Below are positions 8,062 through 17,289 of a DNA stretch of 33,693 bases, one piece after another. The notes below the pieces were generated by a model that saw only the letters and a list, made by a program, of their open reading frames with translations, ran no database searches and had not been told where the DNA came from. Source of the DNA: Methanocorpusculum sp. (GTDB lineage Archaea; Halobacteriota; Methanomicrobia; Methanomicrobiales; Methanocorpusculaceae). The stretch is from positions 1-33,693 of the forward strand of contig DALTWF010000019.1 of assembly GCA_029987235.1 (NCBI GenBank). The letters are read 5' to 3'. Positions within the stretch are counted from its first letter, which is position 1; every line of letters starts with the position of its first letter. A program made the translations under genes and the position numbers.

Positions 8062-9537
8062 TTAAATTTCTTTCAACACATGATATCTGGCACCATCCTT
8101 AAATCTTATTTGACTGATATCATTTTCTGTCAGCAGAAAAATATAAGGTATTGTTTTAAGTCTGAAAATCGATGCATCTTCCGGAATTGTCCATCCTTTT
8201 TTAATATATGCATTATATATCCGGACTTTTGCCAGAATTCCCCCATCCTTATCATAATCTCCGGTCTCAGCATCATATAATTCGTCAGATATTTCATCAA
8301 ATAATATATTTGCCTCTCTTTCTTTTATGGAACCGGTCGGAATAAGATAATTCGCAAAAATTTCAGCACATGCAATAGTTGCATTGACACATTCTGCCTG
8401 TTCATTTTCTTCGGCACGCGTACTTTGTTCATGGAAAAAGTCAATAATTTCTTCTGCAAGTTTTTTGCACCAGTTTTTCTCTTTTCCTTTGAGCGTATAT
8501 GGGTTGGAAAGTTCCCGTATTATATTTCCAGCAGGCGTGTATTCACAAAAATCATGCTGTTTTTCCATGAATACAAAATGACTTGCCAAAGCAGCAAGTG
8601 CACGAAGATACATCCCTTTTAGTTCCGGATTGGAAACTGTTTCATGGTTGTGATAAATCTGTTCAATTCTGCTGCGTCTTTTCTCAACACGGGCAAGCCA
8701 TTCGTTTCGGTCACATGCGCAAAGATCAGCATCAATCATGGAAAATGTGAGGGCTTCAAGATATCGATAAGCTACAGTTTCAGAAGGATGCTCTGTATAA
8801 AGTGCACTTAGTTTGTCAAGTTCCCGTTTTACCTGCCCGTCCTGAATACAGTCCTGTTTATCGGCAATTTCTTCAAACCAGAGGGAAAATACACAATGGC
8901 TTAGAAGGTCAGCATATCTTTCAGGAATACCGAGGTGGTCTTTGTGAAGATTATAGATTAGTTCAGCAGTTGCTTCTATTTCAACAAGGTGCTGCTCAAG
9001 ATACCAGTTGTCGTCAATAGTTATCGACCATCGGGTCACAGCATATCCAGATTCACGTTTGAGATTATCATTTTCTTTTTCGAGTTCGGTCTTTTCCTCC
9101 TCAGAAACTGGGGGCTCTATACCGACTTCATCACAAATAACATTCCAATCACTGTTTATTTGGAGAGGAAAAACTCGGGCTGCATCATATCGAAGTGATT
9201 CAAGATAGAATGCCGAAAGTTTTGCATCATCCGGATGTGATGCACATATTTTTTCCATCTCATTGATAGTTTCTGCAAGAAGGTGATATTCTCTCCATTC
9301 TAGACTTTTCTTTTCAAGATGGGTGAGTTCTTCCGCATAGATGTGAAGCAGTTCCGGATTTTGAGGGTAGGTCTGAGATAGGATTTTCAGACGCCGGGCA
9401 TGATTTTGTATCTGACGGGGAAGTATGTAACCTGGATTTTCATCACGTCTGGTATTTTTTACAAGATATTGGGCGAAAAGAATAACTTTTTCTGGGGGAC
9501 AATTATCGATTTTGGGGGTGCAGGGGTTTTTGCCCAT
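8062..9537 (-). CDS. Helical-repeat (TPR-like) protein of unknown function
   Basis: I do not recognise a specific family for this 491-residue soluble protein. It is almost entirely helical, with recurring paired-helix units that resemble tetratricopeptide repeats (for example HARRLKILSQTYPQNPELLH, then LAETINEMEKICASHPDDAK, and LDKLSALYTEHPSETVAYRY). These units suggest a protein-binding scaffold. No signal peptide, membrane segment or catalytic motif is visible. A charged coiled stretch (SEEEKTELEKENDNLKRE) sits near residues 145-160. The gene is visibly richer in A/T than its neighbours, stands alone between a convergent helicase and purL, and has no good ribosome-binding site at its ATG. 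It may be a recent or lineage-specific acquisition. Confidence 0.75.
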   Translation of the reverse strand: MGKNPCTPKIDNCPPEKVILFAQYLVKNTRRDENPGYILPRQIQNHARRLKILSQTYPQNPELLHIYAEELTHLEKKSLEWREYHLLAETINEMEKICASHPDDAKLSAFYLESLRYDAARVFPLQINSDWNVICDEVGIEPPVSEEEKTELEKENDNLKRESGYAVTRWSITIDDNWYLEQHLVEIEATAELIYNLHKDHLGIPERYADLLSHCVFSLWFEEIADKQDCIQDGQVKRELDKLSALYTEHPSETVAYRYLEALTFSMIDADLCACDRNEWLARVEKRRSRIEQIYHNHETVSNPELKGMYLRALAALASHFVFMEKQHDFCEYTPAGNIIRELSNPYTLKGKEKNWCKKLAEEIIDFFHEQSTRAEENEQAECVNATIACAEIFANYLIPTGSIKEREANILFDEISDELYDAETGDYDKDGGILAKVRIYNAYIKKGWTIPEDASIFRLKTIPYIFLLTENDISQIRFKDGARYHVLKEI

Positions 9538-9678
9538 AGAATTTTATTTGTTTCAAGAGTTTAATGTGTTTGTGGTGCATAAAAATCAAATAAAAACTAC
9601 CTCTGATTCATTTCTCATAACATTTCGAAATATCTCCCATTCATTTTTCGCGGGGAAGAAATAGATTTACTGAACTGA

Positions 9679-9688
9679 TAAAAAAAAG
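9679..9688 (-). terminator. Oligo-T terminator of purL
   Basis: Downstream of purL the minus strand carries CCCCCAC followed by eight T, about 20-30 bases after the stop codon. This is a likely archaeal transcription stop. Confidence 0.5.
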
Positions 9689-9708
9689 TGGGGGAATATT
9701 GTTCAAAG

Positions 9709-12700
9709 TTAATTGAAATACTCAACCAGGCTCTCAAACAGGTGCATCTCAAACACCCCGTCCACATTCCTGTACAGACCCGGACCAATACGCTCCGCAT
9801 GCCCCATTTTTCCTAAAACACGACCGTCAGGCGAAGTAATACCCTCAATTGCAAACGCTGAATTGTTCGGGTTGAATGCGATATCAGAAGTCGGGAAACC
9901 GTTCAGATTCACATACTGCGTCAGAACCTGACCGTTTTTAATAAGCCCCTGAATTACCTCGTCCGATGCATAAAATCTTCCCTCGCCGTGGGAGATTGGC
10001 ACCGTGAAAATGTCATTCACATTTACCTTGCTCATCCACGGGGATTTTACCGATGCGGCACGCACACGCACGAGTTTTGACTGGTGGCGTCCGATAGTGT
10101 TGAAGGTTAACGTCGGCGAGTTCTCGTCCGTATCAACAATTTCACCGTACGGAACAAGACCAAGCTTAATCAGTGCCTGGAACCCGTTGCAGATACCGCA
10201 CATCAGACCGTCGCGGTTCTTCAGCAGATCATGCACAGCGTCCCTGATTTTTGCGTTTCTGAAGAATGCCGCAATGAACTTTGCCGAACCATCCGGCTCG
10301 TCTCCACCGGAAAAACCGCCTGGAATGAATATTGCCTGACTGCGCTGAACCGCTTTTGCAAATTCCTCAACAGAATCTGCCGCATCTTCTGCCGTACGGT
10401 TGCGGATGACAAAAATCTCAGGCACAGCGCCCGCACGGCGCACGGCCTTTGCCGAATCATACTCGCAGTTCGTGCCCGGGAAAACCGGAATCAGCACACG
10501 CGGTTTTGCACAGCGCACCCGCGGTTTTACACAATTGCGCTCGTTATACGTAATTTTTGGAAGCGGGAGCCTGCCCTGCGCTGCAGCACTGACAGGATAG
10601 ACCGGTTCAAGCTTGTTTTCGTAAATGCCTGAAAGTTCACCGCCGGTTACTGATTCGTCACCGTATCTGAACTCAGGCTCTTCAGTCGTTCTTCCAAGAA
10701 GCGTGCCGCAGTCCGCAGGACCTGCAAGTTCCAGGATAAACGAGCCGTAACTGTGACCGAAAATCACATCAAGCGGCACCTCGGCGAAATTAAATCCGTA
10801 CCCCTCGCCAAGACCCATCTTAAAAATACCCTCTGCAACCCCGCCGAATCCCGGAGTCCAGGCAGCTAAGACTTTTCCGGCACGCATAAGTTTTGTAACC
10901 TCTGAAAACACTTCCTTCAGGGATTTTCCGGTCGGAAGACCTGAATCCTTGTCAATCGAAGGAGAAATCAGAACTACGTCATGGTCTGCGCCCTTGAAAT
11001 AGTTTGTAACAATGTTGTCAGTAACTGCAGTGGTTACCGCAAATGACACAAGCGTCGGCGGGACGTCGATAGTTTCAAACGAACCGCTCATTGAGTCTTT
11101 TCCGCCGATTGCACCGACACCAAGCTCCTTCTGCGCCTTAAACGCACCAAGAAGAGCCGCCGCCGGCTTTCCCCAGCGTTTTGCATCGCGTCCGGGCTTT
11201 TCAAAGAATTCCTGAAGCGATAAATAGACATCATCATAGGAGGCGCCGGTTGCAACAAGTTTTGAAACACTTTCAACCACCGCAAGATATGCACCGTGAT
11301 ACGGGCTTGCCTCCGAAATATACGGATTATAGCCCCATGCCATGACAGAACAGTCCTTTGTGTCACCTGCTTCCACTGAAATTTTATTTACCATCGCCTG
11401 AACAGGAGTCCGCTGGAATCTTCCTCCAAACGGCATTAAAACCGTTCCTGCACCAATGGTTGAATCAAATCTTTCCGAAAGACCGCGTTTTGAACAGACA
11501 TTTAAGTCGCCAATAACGCTGCGCATCCCCTCGGCAAATCCGGCGGGTGCAGGTTTTGCATAGGATTTCGGCGATGCAAGTTCTGCTTCGATGTGCTTTT
11601 CCGTACCGTTTGAATCCAGGAATTCACGGGAGATATCAACGATTTTGTCCCCGTTCCAGGTCATAACGAGGCGGTTTGTTTCGGTAACGTCTGCGACTTT
11701 TGTTGCTTCAAGGTTTTCTGCGTTTGCAAGTGCAATAAACTTCTCTGCATCCGCGGCGTCGACAACAACCGCCATTCTCTCCTGTGATTCGCTGATGGCA
11801 AGTTCCGTTCCATCCAGACCGTCATATTTTTTCGGCACGGAATTTAAGTCAATTAAGAGACCTTCTGCAAGTTCCCCGATGGCAACCGACACTCCTCCGG
11901 CGCCGAAATCATTGCAGCGCTTGATAAGACGGGATGCGGCCGGATTTCTGAAAAGCCGCTGGATTTTACGCTCTTCAGGGGCGTTTCCCTTCTGCACTTC
12001 GGCGCCGCAGGACGCAAGGGAGCATGCAGTATGGGATTTGGAAGAGCCGGTCGCGCCCCCGCATCCGTCGCGCCCGGTCCGGCCTCCGAGCAAAATTACG
12101 ACATCGCCTGCTTTCGGCACGAGCCGCACGACGTTTTTGCGCGGCGCAGCACCGATTACGGCGCCCAGTTCCATGTGTTTTGCAACATAGCCCGGATGAT
12201 AGATTTCATCCACAATGCCGGTTGCAAGACCAATCTGGTTTCCGTACGAGGAATACCCGGCTGCTGCGCTGGTTGCAATTTTTCTCTGCGGCAGTTTTCC
12301 TGCAAGGGTTTCTGAGACCGGAACAAGCGGGTCGGCACATCCCGTAAGGCGCATGGCTGAATACACGTATGCACGACCGGAAAGGGGGTCGCGAATCGCG
12401 CCGCCGATGCAGGTTGCAGCCCCTCCAAACGGCTCGATTTCAGTCGGATGGTTGTGCGTTTCGTTTTTGAATAAAAGAAGCCAGTCTTCCTCTTTTCCAT
12501 CAACGGTCACGGTTATTTTTACCGTGCAGGCGTTGATTTCATCGGATTCGTCGAGTTTGTCAAGTTTACCCTGTGATTTTAAGTATTTTACGACAATGGT
12601 TCCTATATCCATTAAGTTTACCGGCTTTGTTCTGCCGATTTCTTTGCGGACAGCAAGATATTCGTCAAAGGTTTTCTGAAGGAGAGGGGAGTCTGTGCGC

Positions 12701-13404
12701 ACTGCATCAAGGGTAGTCAGGAAAGTGGTGTGTCTGCAGTGGTCCGACCAGTAAGTGTCAATCATGCGGATTTCAGTAATGGTCGGGTTTCTGCCTTCCG
12801 ATTTGAAATAATCGCGGCAGAATCTTATGTCATCCAGGTCCATTGCAAGACCGCGGGATTTGATAAATGCGCCAAGTCCTGCATCGTCAAGTGCGGTAAA
12901 TTCTGCAATTATCTCGACTTTTTCCGGGATGTTTGCCTCTGTAATCAGGGTTTTTGGGAGGTCCAGAGATGCTTCGCGGGATTCAATCGGGTTGATGAGA
13001 TAGTTTTTGACCGCATCAATTTCTTCTTTGCTTAATTTGCCTTCAAGTACATACACGCGGGCGGTTTTTACCACGGGGCGTTCTTTCTGCGAGATAAGCT
13101 GAATGCACTGTGCGGCAGAATCTGCTCTCTGGTCATACTGACCGGGCAGGTATTCCACGGCAAATACAATGTCATCAGGGCTCGCGCCTAACGTTTCTGT
13201 TACGATGTCAAGCTGCGGTTCGGAAAAGACGGTCTTTTTTGCATAGCAGAAAAGGTCTTCTTCAATATTTTCAACATCGTATCTGTTCAGTATGCGGACT
13301 TTTTCAAGGGTGGTGATGCAAAGAAGAGAGCAAAGTTCCGCCTTTACGGCTTTTGCCTCGTTTGCAAGGTCCGGTTTTTTCTCAACGAATATTCTGTATA
13401 CCAT
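9709..13404 (-). CDS. purL: Phosphoribosylformylglycinamidine synthase, single-chain (PurL with fused glutaminase)
   Basis: The enzyme converts FGAR, glutamine and ATP to FGAM in de novo purine synthesis. The 1231-residue product is the large one-chain form. It has an N-terminal PurS-like region, the linker segment RMIDTYWSDHCRHTTF (near residue 220), two AIR-synthase-like halves with the ATP-binding NETHNHPTEIEPFGGAAT, and a C-terminal class I glutaminase with PVFPGTNCEYD. In the glutaminase the nucleophile is Cys1072 in GICNGFQ, and HGEGRF carries the catalytic His near 1139. Archaea usually use separate PurS, PurQ and small PurL. This architecture resembles the long form found in Firmicutes and Bacteroidetes, so transfer from bacteria is likely. 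It has its own TATA-like box and terminator, so it appears to be transcribed alone. Confidence 0.95.
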   Translation of the reverse strand: MVYRIFVEKKPDLANEAKAVKAELCSLLCITTLEKVRILNRYDVENIEEDLFCYAKKTVFSEPQLDIVTETLGASPDDIVFAVEYLPGQYDQRADSAAQCIQLISQKERPVVKTARVYVLEGKLSKEEIDAVKNYLINPIESREASLDLPKTLITEANIPEKVEIIAEFTALDDAGLGAFIKSRGLAMDLDDIRFCRDYFKSEGRNPTITEIRMIDTYWSDHCRHTTFLTTLDAVRTDSPLLQKTFDEYLAVRKEIGRTKPVNLMDIGTIVVKYLKSQGKLDKLDESDEINACTVKITVTVDGKEEDWLLLFKNETHNHPTEIEPFGGAATCIGGAIRDPLSGRAYVYSAMRLTGCADPLVPVSETLAGKLPQRKIATSAAAGYSSYGNQIGLATGIVDEIYHPGYVAKHMELGAVIGAAPRKNVVRLVPKAGDVVILLGGRTGRDGCGGATGSSKSHTACSLASCGAEVQKGNAPEERKIQRLFRNPAASRLIKRCNDFGAGGVSVAIGELAEGLLIDLNSVPKKYDGLDGTELAISESQERMAVVVDAADAEKFIALANAENLEATKVADVTETNRLVMTWNGDKIVDISREFLDSNGTEKHIEAELASPKSYAKPAPAGFAEGMRSVIGDLNVCSKRGLSERFDSTIGAGTVLMPFGGRFQRTPVQAMVNKISVEAGDTKDCSVMAWGYNPYISEASPYHGAYLAVVESVSKLVATGASYDDVYLSLQEFFEKPGRDAKRWGKPAAALLGAFKAQKELGVGAIGGKDSMSGSFETIDVPPTLVSFAVTTAVTDNIVTNYFKGADHDVVLISPSIDKDSGLPTGKSLKEVFSEVTKLMRAGKVLAAWTPGFGGVAEGIFKMGLGEGYGFNFAEVPLDVIFGHSYGSFILELAGPADCGTLLGRTTEEPEFRYGDESVTGGELSGIYENKLEPVYPVSAAAQGRLPLPKITYNERNCVKPRVRCAKPRVLIPVFPGTNCEYDSAKAVRRAGAVPEIFVIRNRTAEDAADSVEEFAKAVQRSQAIFIPGGFSGGDEPDGSAKFIAAFFRNAKIRDAVHDLLKNRDGLMCGICNGFQALIKLGLVPYGEIVDTDENSPTLTFNTIGRHQSKLVRVRAASVKSPWMSKVNVNDIFTVPISHGEGRFYASDEVIQGLIKNGQVLTQYVNLNGFPTSDIAFNPNNSAFAIEGITSPDGRVLGKMGHAERIGPGLYRNVDGVFEMHLFESLVEYFN

Positions 13405-13432
13405 GGAAGTTTCCTGACGGTGGATGGTACAG

Positions 13433-13443
13433 TAATATATGTT
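13433..13443 (-). promoter_or_regulatory. TATA-like box for purL
   Basis: The minus strand reads AACATATATTA about 29-39 bases before the purL ATG. This separates purL from the zinc-ribbon operon upstream. Confidence 0.5.
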
Positions 13444-13477
13444 GTAATAGGATTAGTAGTCTTTGAATGAACGGGTG

Positions 13478-13485
13478 AAAAAAGA
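13478..13485 (-). terminator. Short oligo-T stop after the zinc-ribbon/SPFH operon
   Basis: Directly after the TAA of the SPFH-like gene the minus strand has TCTTTTTTCACC, a six-T run that could end the six-gene transcript. It is weaker than the other terminators here, so read-through to purL is possible. Confidence 0.35.
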
Positions 13486-14727
13486 TTAGATTTTTGTTCC
13501 GCACTCCGGGCAGAACTTGGTTCCTGCAGGAACCTCTGCACCGCAGTTCGGACATTTGGGCGCACCAAGGCGGGCACCGCATTCAGGGCAGAATTTGGCG
13601 CCTGAGGTGACTGAAGCACCGCATGCCGGACATACTGCTCCTGCCGGCGCCATTTTCTGACCGCATTCCGGACAGAATTTTGCGCCCTGCTTTACTGCAG
13701 CGCCGCATTTCGGGCATGCAGTCATGGCAGCTGCCGCAGGCGCTGCCGGTGCTGCTGGTGCAGCAGGCTGCTGCTGGGCGGCCTGACCACCGAACGGCGC
13801 AGGCTGCTGGTTCATGGCACCTGCCATACCCTGCATCATCATGGTTCCCATGCCCATACCCATACCGGCGCCGGCACCCATCATGGCAAATCCGGAAGAA
13901 CCTTCGCCGCCCTGTGCGGCACCCTCGCCGAATCCCTCGATTGCCTTACCAGTCTGGTACTGCATGTAGTTGACGCCAAGAGCAGACATTGCGCCGCGCT
14001 TGTTAATTGCCTCCTGAACCTCTTCGGGCATGTTGATGTTCAAACCCGAGAACTTCATAATCTTCAGACCGTAAATCTCGGTTTCCTGCGTGAGTTTGCC
14101 AAGACACATCTGCTCGATTTCCTGCAGATATGCAGGCATATCCAGGACGCCCATCTGTTTCTTGACCTTTAACTCACCAAGGGTATCGTTTAAGACCGTA
14201 ACGATAGCGCTCTTGAGCCACTCGACAATCTCTTCAGACGAGGTAACTCCTTTTGTTCCGACGAACTGGGTGATGAGTGCAAGTGCATCAACAACCTTAT
14301 AGGAGAACTGACCGAAGATTCTGAGCTGAACTACGCCGAAATCAACATCACGGAATGCTAACGGCTGGGAGGTTCCGAACTTGTCGCGGAACTCGCGCTT
14401 CTGCGCCCAGTAGAACTCACCGATCTGCACATTGCCGACAATCGTGCCGAGAATGTTCTTTAAAATCGGGATGTTTTCCGTGGTTAAGGCATAGCGGTCC
14501 GGTTTGTCAAAGACCTTTAACGCCTTTCCGTCACGGAAGAAGATACCGAACTCGTCTTCACGGACAAGAACGTTATCGTTGAGCATGATGTTTTTGGGCA
14601 GACGCCAGATGACATTGTCGCCTTTGTTGTCTTCCACCCAGTAGTATCCCTTACGGGAATCGGCGCCTTCGAGGTCTGTACCCTGTCCGGTTGCCTTGTT
14701 TACGTTAGAGAAAAATCCAAGTCCCAT
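13486..14727 (-). CDS. SPFH/YdjI-like ("virion core protein"-like) protein with three C-terminal zinc ribbons
   Basis: Residues ~1-255 match the SPFH-type fold of the YdjI group, often labelled virion core protein-like: an N-terminal NVIWRLPKNIMLNDNVLVRE region, then LRIFGQFSYKVVD and a helix with VQEAINKRGAM. Such proteins gather at membranes and often accompany PspA-type envelope-stress genes. Residues ~275-333 are an odd low-complexity linker, first Gly/Met-rich (GAGAGMGMGMGTMMMQGM) and then Gln/Ala/Pro-rich. The last 76 residues hold three zinc ribbons, each CPxCG plus FCPECG, at about 338-356, 366-384 and 392-410. No membrane helix is seen. The gene is the last of six and its start overlaps the previous stop by one base (TAATG). 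The fold assignment is good; the cellular role is inferred. Confidence 0.85.
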   Translation of the reverse strand: MGLGFFSNVNKATGQGTDLEGADSRKGYYWVEDNKGDNVIWRLPKNIMLNDNVLVREDEFGIFFRDGKALKVFDKPDRYALTTENIPILKNILGTIVGNVQIGEFYWAQKREFRDKFGTSQPLAFRDVDFGVVQLRIFGQFSYKVVDALALITQFVGTKGVTSSEEIVEWLKSAIVTVLNDTLGELKVKKQMGVLDMPAYLQEIEQMCLGKLTQETEIYGLKIMKFSGLNINMPEEVQEAINKRGAMSALGVNYMQYQTGKAIEGFGEGAAQGGEGSSGFAMMGAGAGMGMGMGTMMMQGMAGAMNQQPAPFGGQAAQQQPAAPAAPAAPAAAAMTACPKCGAAVKQGAKFCPECGQKMAPAGAVCPACGASVTSGAKFCPECGARLGAPKCPNCGAEVPAGTKFCPECGTKI

Positions 14728-15263
14728 TATACTGCACTGATTCCTGCCATTTCAGTATTTCTTTTGGCAAAGATGTTCATAAAGTCAGTGAAGCCTGTCT
14801 TTAATTCGCGCAGGTTCTTCTTCACCGTTTCAAAGTCACCGCCTTCTGCAAACACAAGCGTCTCGGATGCAACATTTCCCATTGCATTAATACCATTAAT
14901 TAAAGCAAGGTCATATTCGTAAAGCTGGTTTAACTCGTCGGTTCCGATACGCACATCAGCAGAGATTCCTGAATATCCCTGCTCTGCGTGGCGGATTTTT
15001 GCCTCGGCAAGTTTTGCCTTGGAAATGACGGCTGCAAGGTCGTTCATTAAATCAAGTTCAAGCTCGCGGGAGGCTGCCTCACGGGTCTGCTCAAGCGGCT
15101 GAAGAAGATTGTTTTTTACACTGTCTGCAATCTGAATGCGCAGAAGGGAGTCTGCAATACGCAGGTCTTCCTTCTTTCTGTATCCGCGGAAGCCCGGGAT
15201 GCAGAGCTGAATCTTTTTAATCAGACCTCTGTCGTCTTCGACTTCCTGTCGTAAATCTACCAT
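14727..15263 (-). CDS. Helical coiled-coil protein of unknown function in the zinc-ribbon cluster
   Basis: The 178-residue product is nearly all helical with a conserved-looking N-terminal block (IPGFRGYRKKEDLRIADSLL) and long amphipathic helices afterwards (LEQTREAASRELELDLMNDL, then AVISKAKLAEAKIRHAEQGY). It has no signal peptide or membrane segment. I cannot name its family. In bacterial clusters with YdjI-like and zinc-ribbon genes this position is often held by a PspA-type coiled-coil protein, but I see no clear PspA sequence match, so that comparison rests on position and helical character. It overlaps the upstream membrane-protein gene by seven bases and the downstream SPFH-like gene by one, indicating tight co-translation. 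Confidence 0.78.
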   Translation of the reverse strand: MVDLRQEVEDDRGLIKKIQLCIPGFRGYRKKEDLRIADSLLRIQIADSVKNNLLQPLEQTREAASRELELDLMNDLAAVISKAKLAEAKIRHAEQGYSGISADVRIGTDELNQLYEYDLALINGINAMGNVASETLVFAEGGDFETVKKNLRELKTGFTDFMNIFAKRNTEMAGISAV

Positions 15264-15637
15264 TTTGTTTCCCTCTCTTTTTTACCAAGTACAATCCATA
15301 AAATTAAGCCGATTACAATTACAAGTACTGCAATTGCGGGCATAATAAACGGATTGAGTACAATTCCGAGATTTGCAAAGACGCCTGATAAAATCAGAAC
15401 GATACCTGCAACTACCAAAAATAATGAGAAGAAGGACACATACCTTTTTCCCATAAAGAGCAGCAGGATACCTGCAATTAATCCCACACCTGCAAGGAAT
15501 ACTCCGGCGCACATCCAAAATGAGGTAAACACATTCGGAAGCAGCAGACCAAGGAGAATTGCAACTGCAAGCATTCCGACAACGGAAAGCCAGATTATGT
15601 ACATCCGTTTGTCTTCAGTCGTAGTTGTACTTGTCAT
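15257..15637 (-). CDS. Four-helix membrane protein of unknown function
   Basis: The 126-residue product has four hydrophobic helices at about residues 13-33, 40-62, 67-89 and 97-117, with a short polar Thr-rich N-terminus and a basic C-terminal tail (GKKERETKW). No catalytic motif is visible. It sits two bases after the zinc-ribbon gene upstream and overlaps the coiled-coil gene downstream, so it is firmly part of the six-gene operon. It may supply the membrane platform for the soluble zinc-ribbon and SPFH-like partners; this is inference from context. Confidence 0.8.
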   Translation of the reverse strand: MTSTTTTEDKRMYIIWLSVVGMLAVAILLGLLLPNVFTSFWMCAGVFLAGVGLIAGILLLFMGKRYVSFFSLFLVVAGIVLILSGVFANLGIVLNPFIMPAIAVLVIVIGLILWIVLGKKERETKW

Positions 15638-15639
15638 GT

Positions 15640-16230
15640 TTACATACCTAACTTGTAGTTATTATCTTTTTTGAACGCCGGAAGATAAAGCACTTTTGTG
15701 CTGTTTACCTTAAAGTCGTAGTCAAGTTCCTGCAGGGTGCCGGGGATTTCCGTCTCATATCTGATGAAAAGGAACTCCGCATTGTTTTCTGCAACATGCT
15801 CATCAACGACCATCGGTTCGCGTTTTCCGTCTTTGAACGCGTCAATCGTTTCAAAAGACGGCTGGTCAAGAGATAAATCCATGTTCCAGATGCGCGAGTA
15901 TTCTTCCGGGACCTGGTCGGATGCGCAGACATAGAAGTCGCGTGTTCCCCGCATCTGGCGCTCGTTTTTGACTGCGCGCCGGATTTTGCCGCCGGATATT
16001 TTTTCACGTTTTACATCAAGGGTTGCGTTTACAATCCAGAATGGAACATAGACCAGTGTCTCATCGGGTTTTTTCTCGCCCGGTTTTGCAATCCGGAAAT
16101 CAACGGTGCCTACGTTTCCATTGCTGAAAAGCGAAATCCGTCCGCAGGACGAACAAAGCAGCATGTGGTCTTTTACCTTGGATTTCAGAGGTGCTCCGCA
16201 GTGGGGGCATTTTAAAGTTTTTAATAACAT
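15640..16230 (-). CDS. Soluble zinc-ribbon protein with YxPFW domain
   Basis: The 196-residue product opens with a zinc ribbon (CPHCG at 8-12, CSSCG at 26-30). A domain containing LVYVPFWIVNATLDV follows, then a basic region and a mostly beta C-terminus (LFIRYETEIPGTLQELDYDF, then KVLYLPAFKKDNNYKLGM). Unlike its two paralogues upstream it has no membrane helix. The VPFW motif links it to the same family. The start is supported by a strong GGAGG ribosome-binding site (about 16238-16242, minus strand). It is the third gene of the cluster. The function is unknown; zinc binding is likely. Confidence 0.82.
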   Translation of the reverse strand: MLLKTLKCPHCGAPLKSKVKDHMLLCSSCGRISLFSNGNVGTVDFRIAKPGEKKPDETLVYVPFWIVNATLDVKREKISGGKIRRAVKNERQMRGTRDFYVCASDQVPEEYSRIWNMDLSLDQPSFETIDAFKDGKREPMVVDEHVAENNAEFLFIRYETEIPGTLQELDYDFKVNSTKVLYLPAFKKDNNYKLGM

Positions 16231-16242
16231 TTTTTACCCTCC

Positions 16243-17289
16243 TTAATTGTAGTAGTCAAACCTCGGTGCAGAGGTTTCCTGTACATAGGAAACAGCTTTC
16301 TTCGTGTTCAGTCCTTTTCCTTTCATGGCTCCTTCGAGGATTTCATCGCCGTATCTGAAGCGTTTCCAGAAATAGCCGAATATTGCTATTGCGATGATTA
16401 AACAGACGACAAATATACCGATTCCCGCTTCTCCGCTGCCAAGTGCGGCACCGCCTAAAAGACCGCCGCCGATTCCAAGACCCATCAGGGCTCCGCCAAC
16501 GGTTCCGCCAACGCCGGCAGAAGTACTCTGCGCACCGGCGCTTCCCGGGGCACGGCCGGAAACGGTATTTCCTGAGATTCCATCAATGGTCAGGAAGTAG
16601 TCTCTTTCCTGGTACTTGTATCTGACAATCCAGAACGGATAGTAGACCAGCGTAAATGACCGCGGGAAGAAGAATGCCTTGGAGAAGTAGATGTCGTCCA
16701 TGCTGTGTTTTCCGTCGTCAAGGGCTTCTGCCATAATCATTTCGCCGCCGGCTTTGTATGCATCGGTACGGGATTCGGTTGCCTGAAATGTTACAATGCT
16801 CTGGTCGTCGAACGCAATTGCCTGTGCCGAGGGGTCAATACTGACTGCGCGGATACCTAAGTCTCCCGGGTCGCATGCGATGTCTGAATAGACATATTCA
16901 CGGTTGACAAGTGCTTCATGGGGAGTTCTGGTTTCGTGTCCGTCTTTGTCTTTGTGGACTTCTTCTCCGCAGACGCAGGCTTTTCCGCGGGCAACAAGTC
17001 TCCAGAAGGGAAGGTATATCGGATACGCTTCGGAAATCGTGTGCGCGGTAAGGAGGTCTTTTGCCTTCGGTCCGGTTTTCATCCATTTACGGACTGTTTC
17101 CATGACTTTTTCTTTGTTCACCACGTTTTTGTACATGACTTTGGACATTCCCGCGTCATTTTCAAGTCCGAAGACCGAGCCGCAGTATTTGCAGAGAATC
17201 ATGTCTTCTCCTTCCTCGCATTCCACCTGCCCTCCGCATGAGGGGCATGTCATGGTCAGAAGAATTTTGGGTGCGTTGTTTGCGCTCAT
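16243..17289 (-). CDS. Membrane-anchored zinc-ribbon protein with two YxPFW-type domains
   Basis: The 348-residue product begins with a zinc ribbon (CPSCG 15-19, CKYCG 33-37). A first beta domain has YPIYLPFWRLVARG, and a second has LVYYPFWIVRYKYQERDYFL followed by IDGISG. A Gly-rich hinge then leads to one membrane helix (GIFVVCLIIAIAIFGYFW) and a cytoplasmic C-terminal tail ending in PRFDYYN. The layout suggests a membrane sensor or scaffold with its zinc ribbon in the cytoplasm. The ATG overlaps the upstream stop (ATGA), and GGAGGCGG precedes it. It shares the W-x-AKDL segment and the IDG-SG element with the 256-residue gene upstream, so the two are paralogues. It resembles B. subtilis YdjG/YdjH-type proteins in organisation. 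Confidence 0.82.
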   Translation of the reverse strand: MSANNAPKILLTMTCPSCGGQVECEEGEDMILCKYCGSVFGLENDAGMSKVMYKNVVNKEKVMETVRKWMKTGPKAKDLLTAHTISEAYPIYLPFWRLVARGKACVCGEEVHKDKDGHETRTPHEALVNREYVYSDIACDPGDLGIRAVSIDPSAQAIAFDDQSIVTFQATESRTDAYKAGGEMIMAEALDDGKHSMDDIYFSKAFFFPRSFTLVYYPFWIVRYKYQERDYFLTIDGISGNTVSGRAPGSAGAQSTSAGVGGTVGGALMGLGIGGGLLGGAALGSGEAGIGIFVVCLIIAIAIFGYFWKRFRYGDEILEGAMKGKGLNTKKAVSYVQETSAPRFDYYN

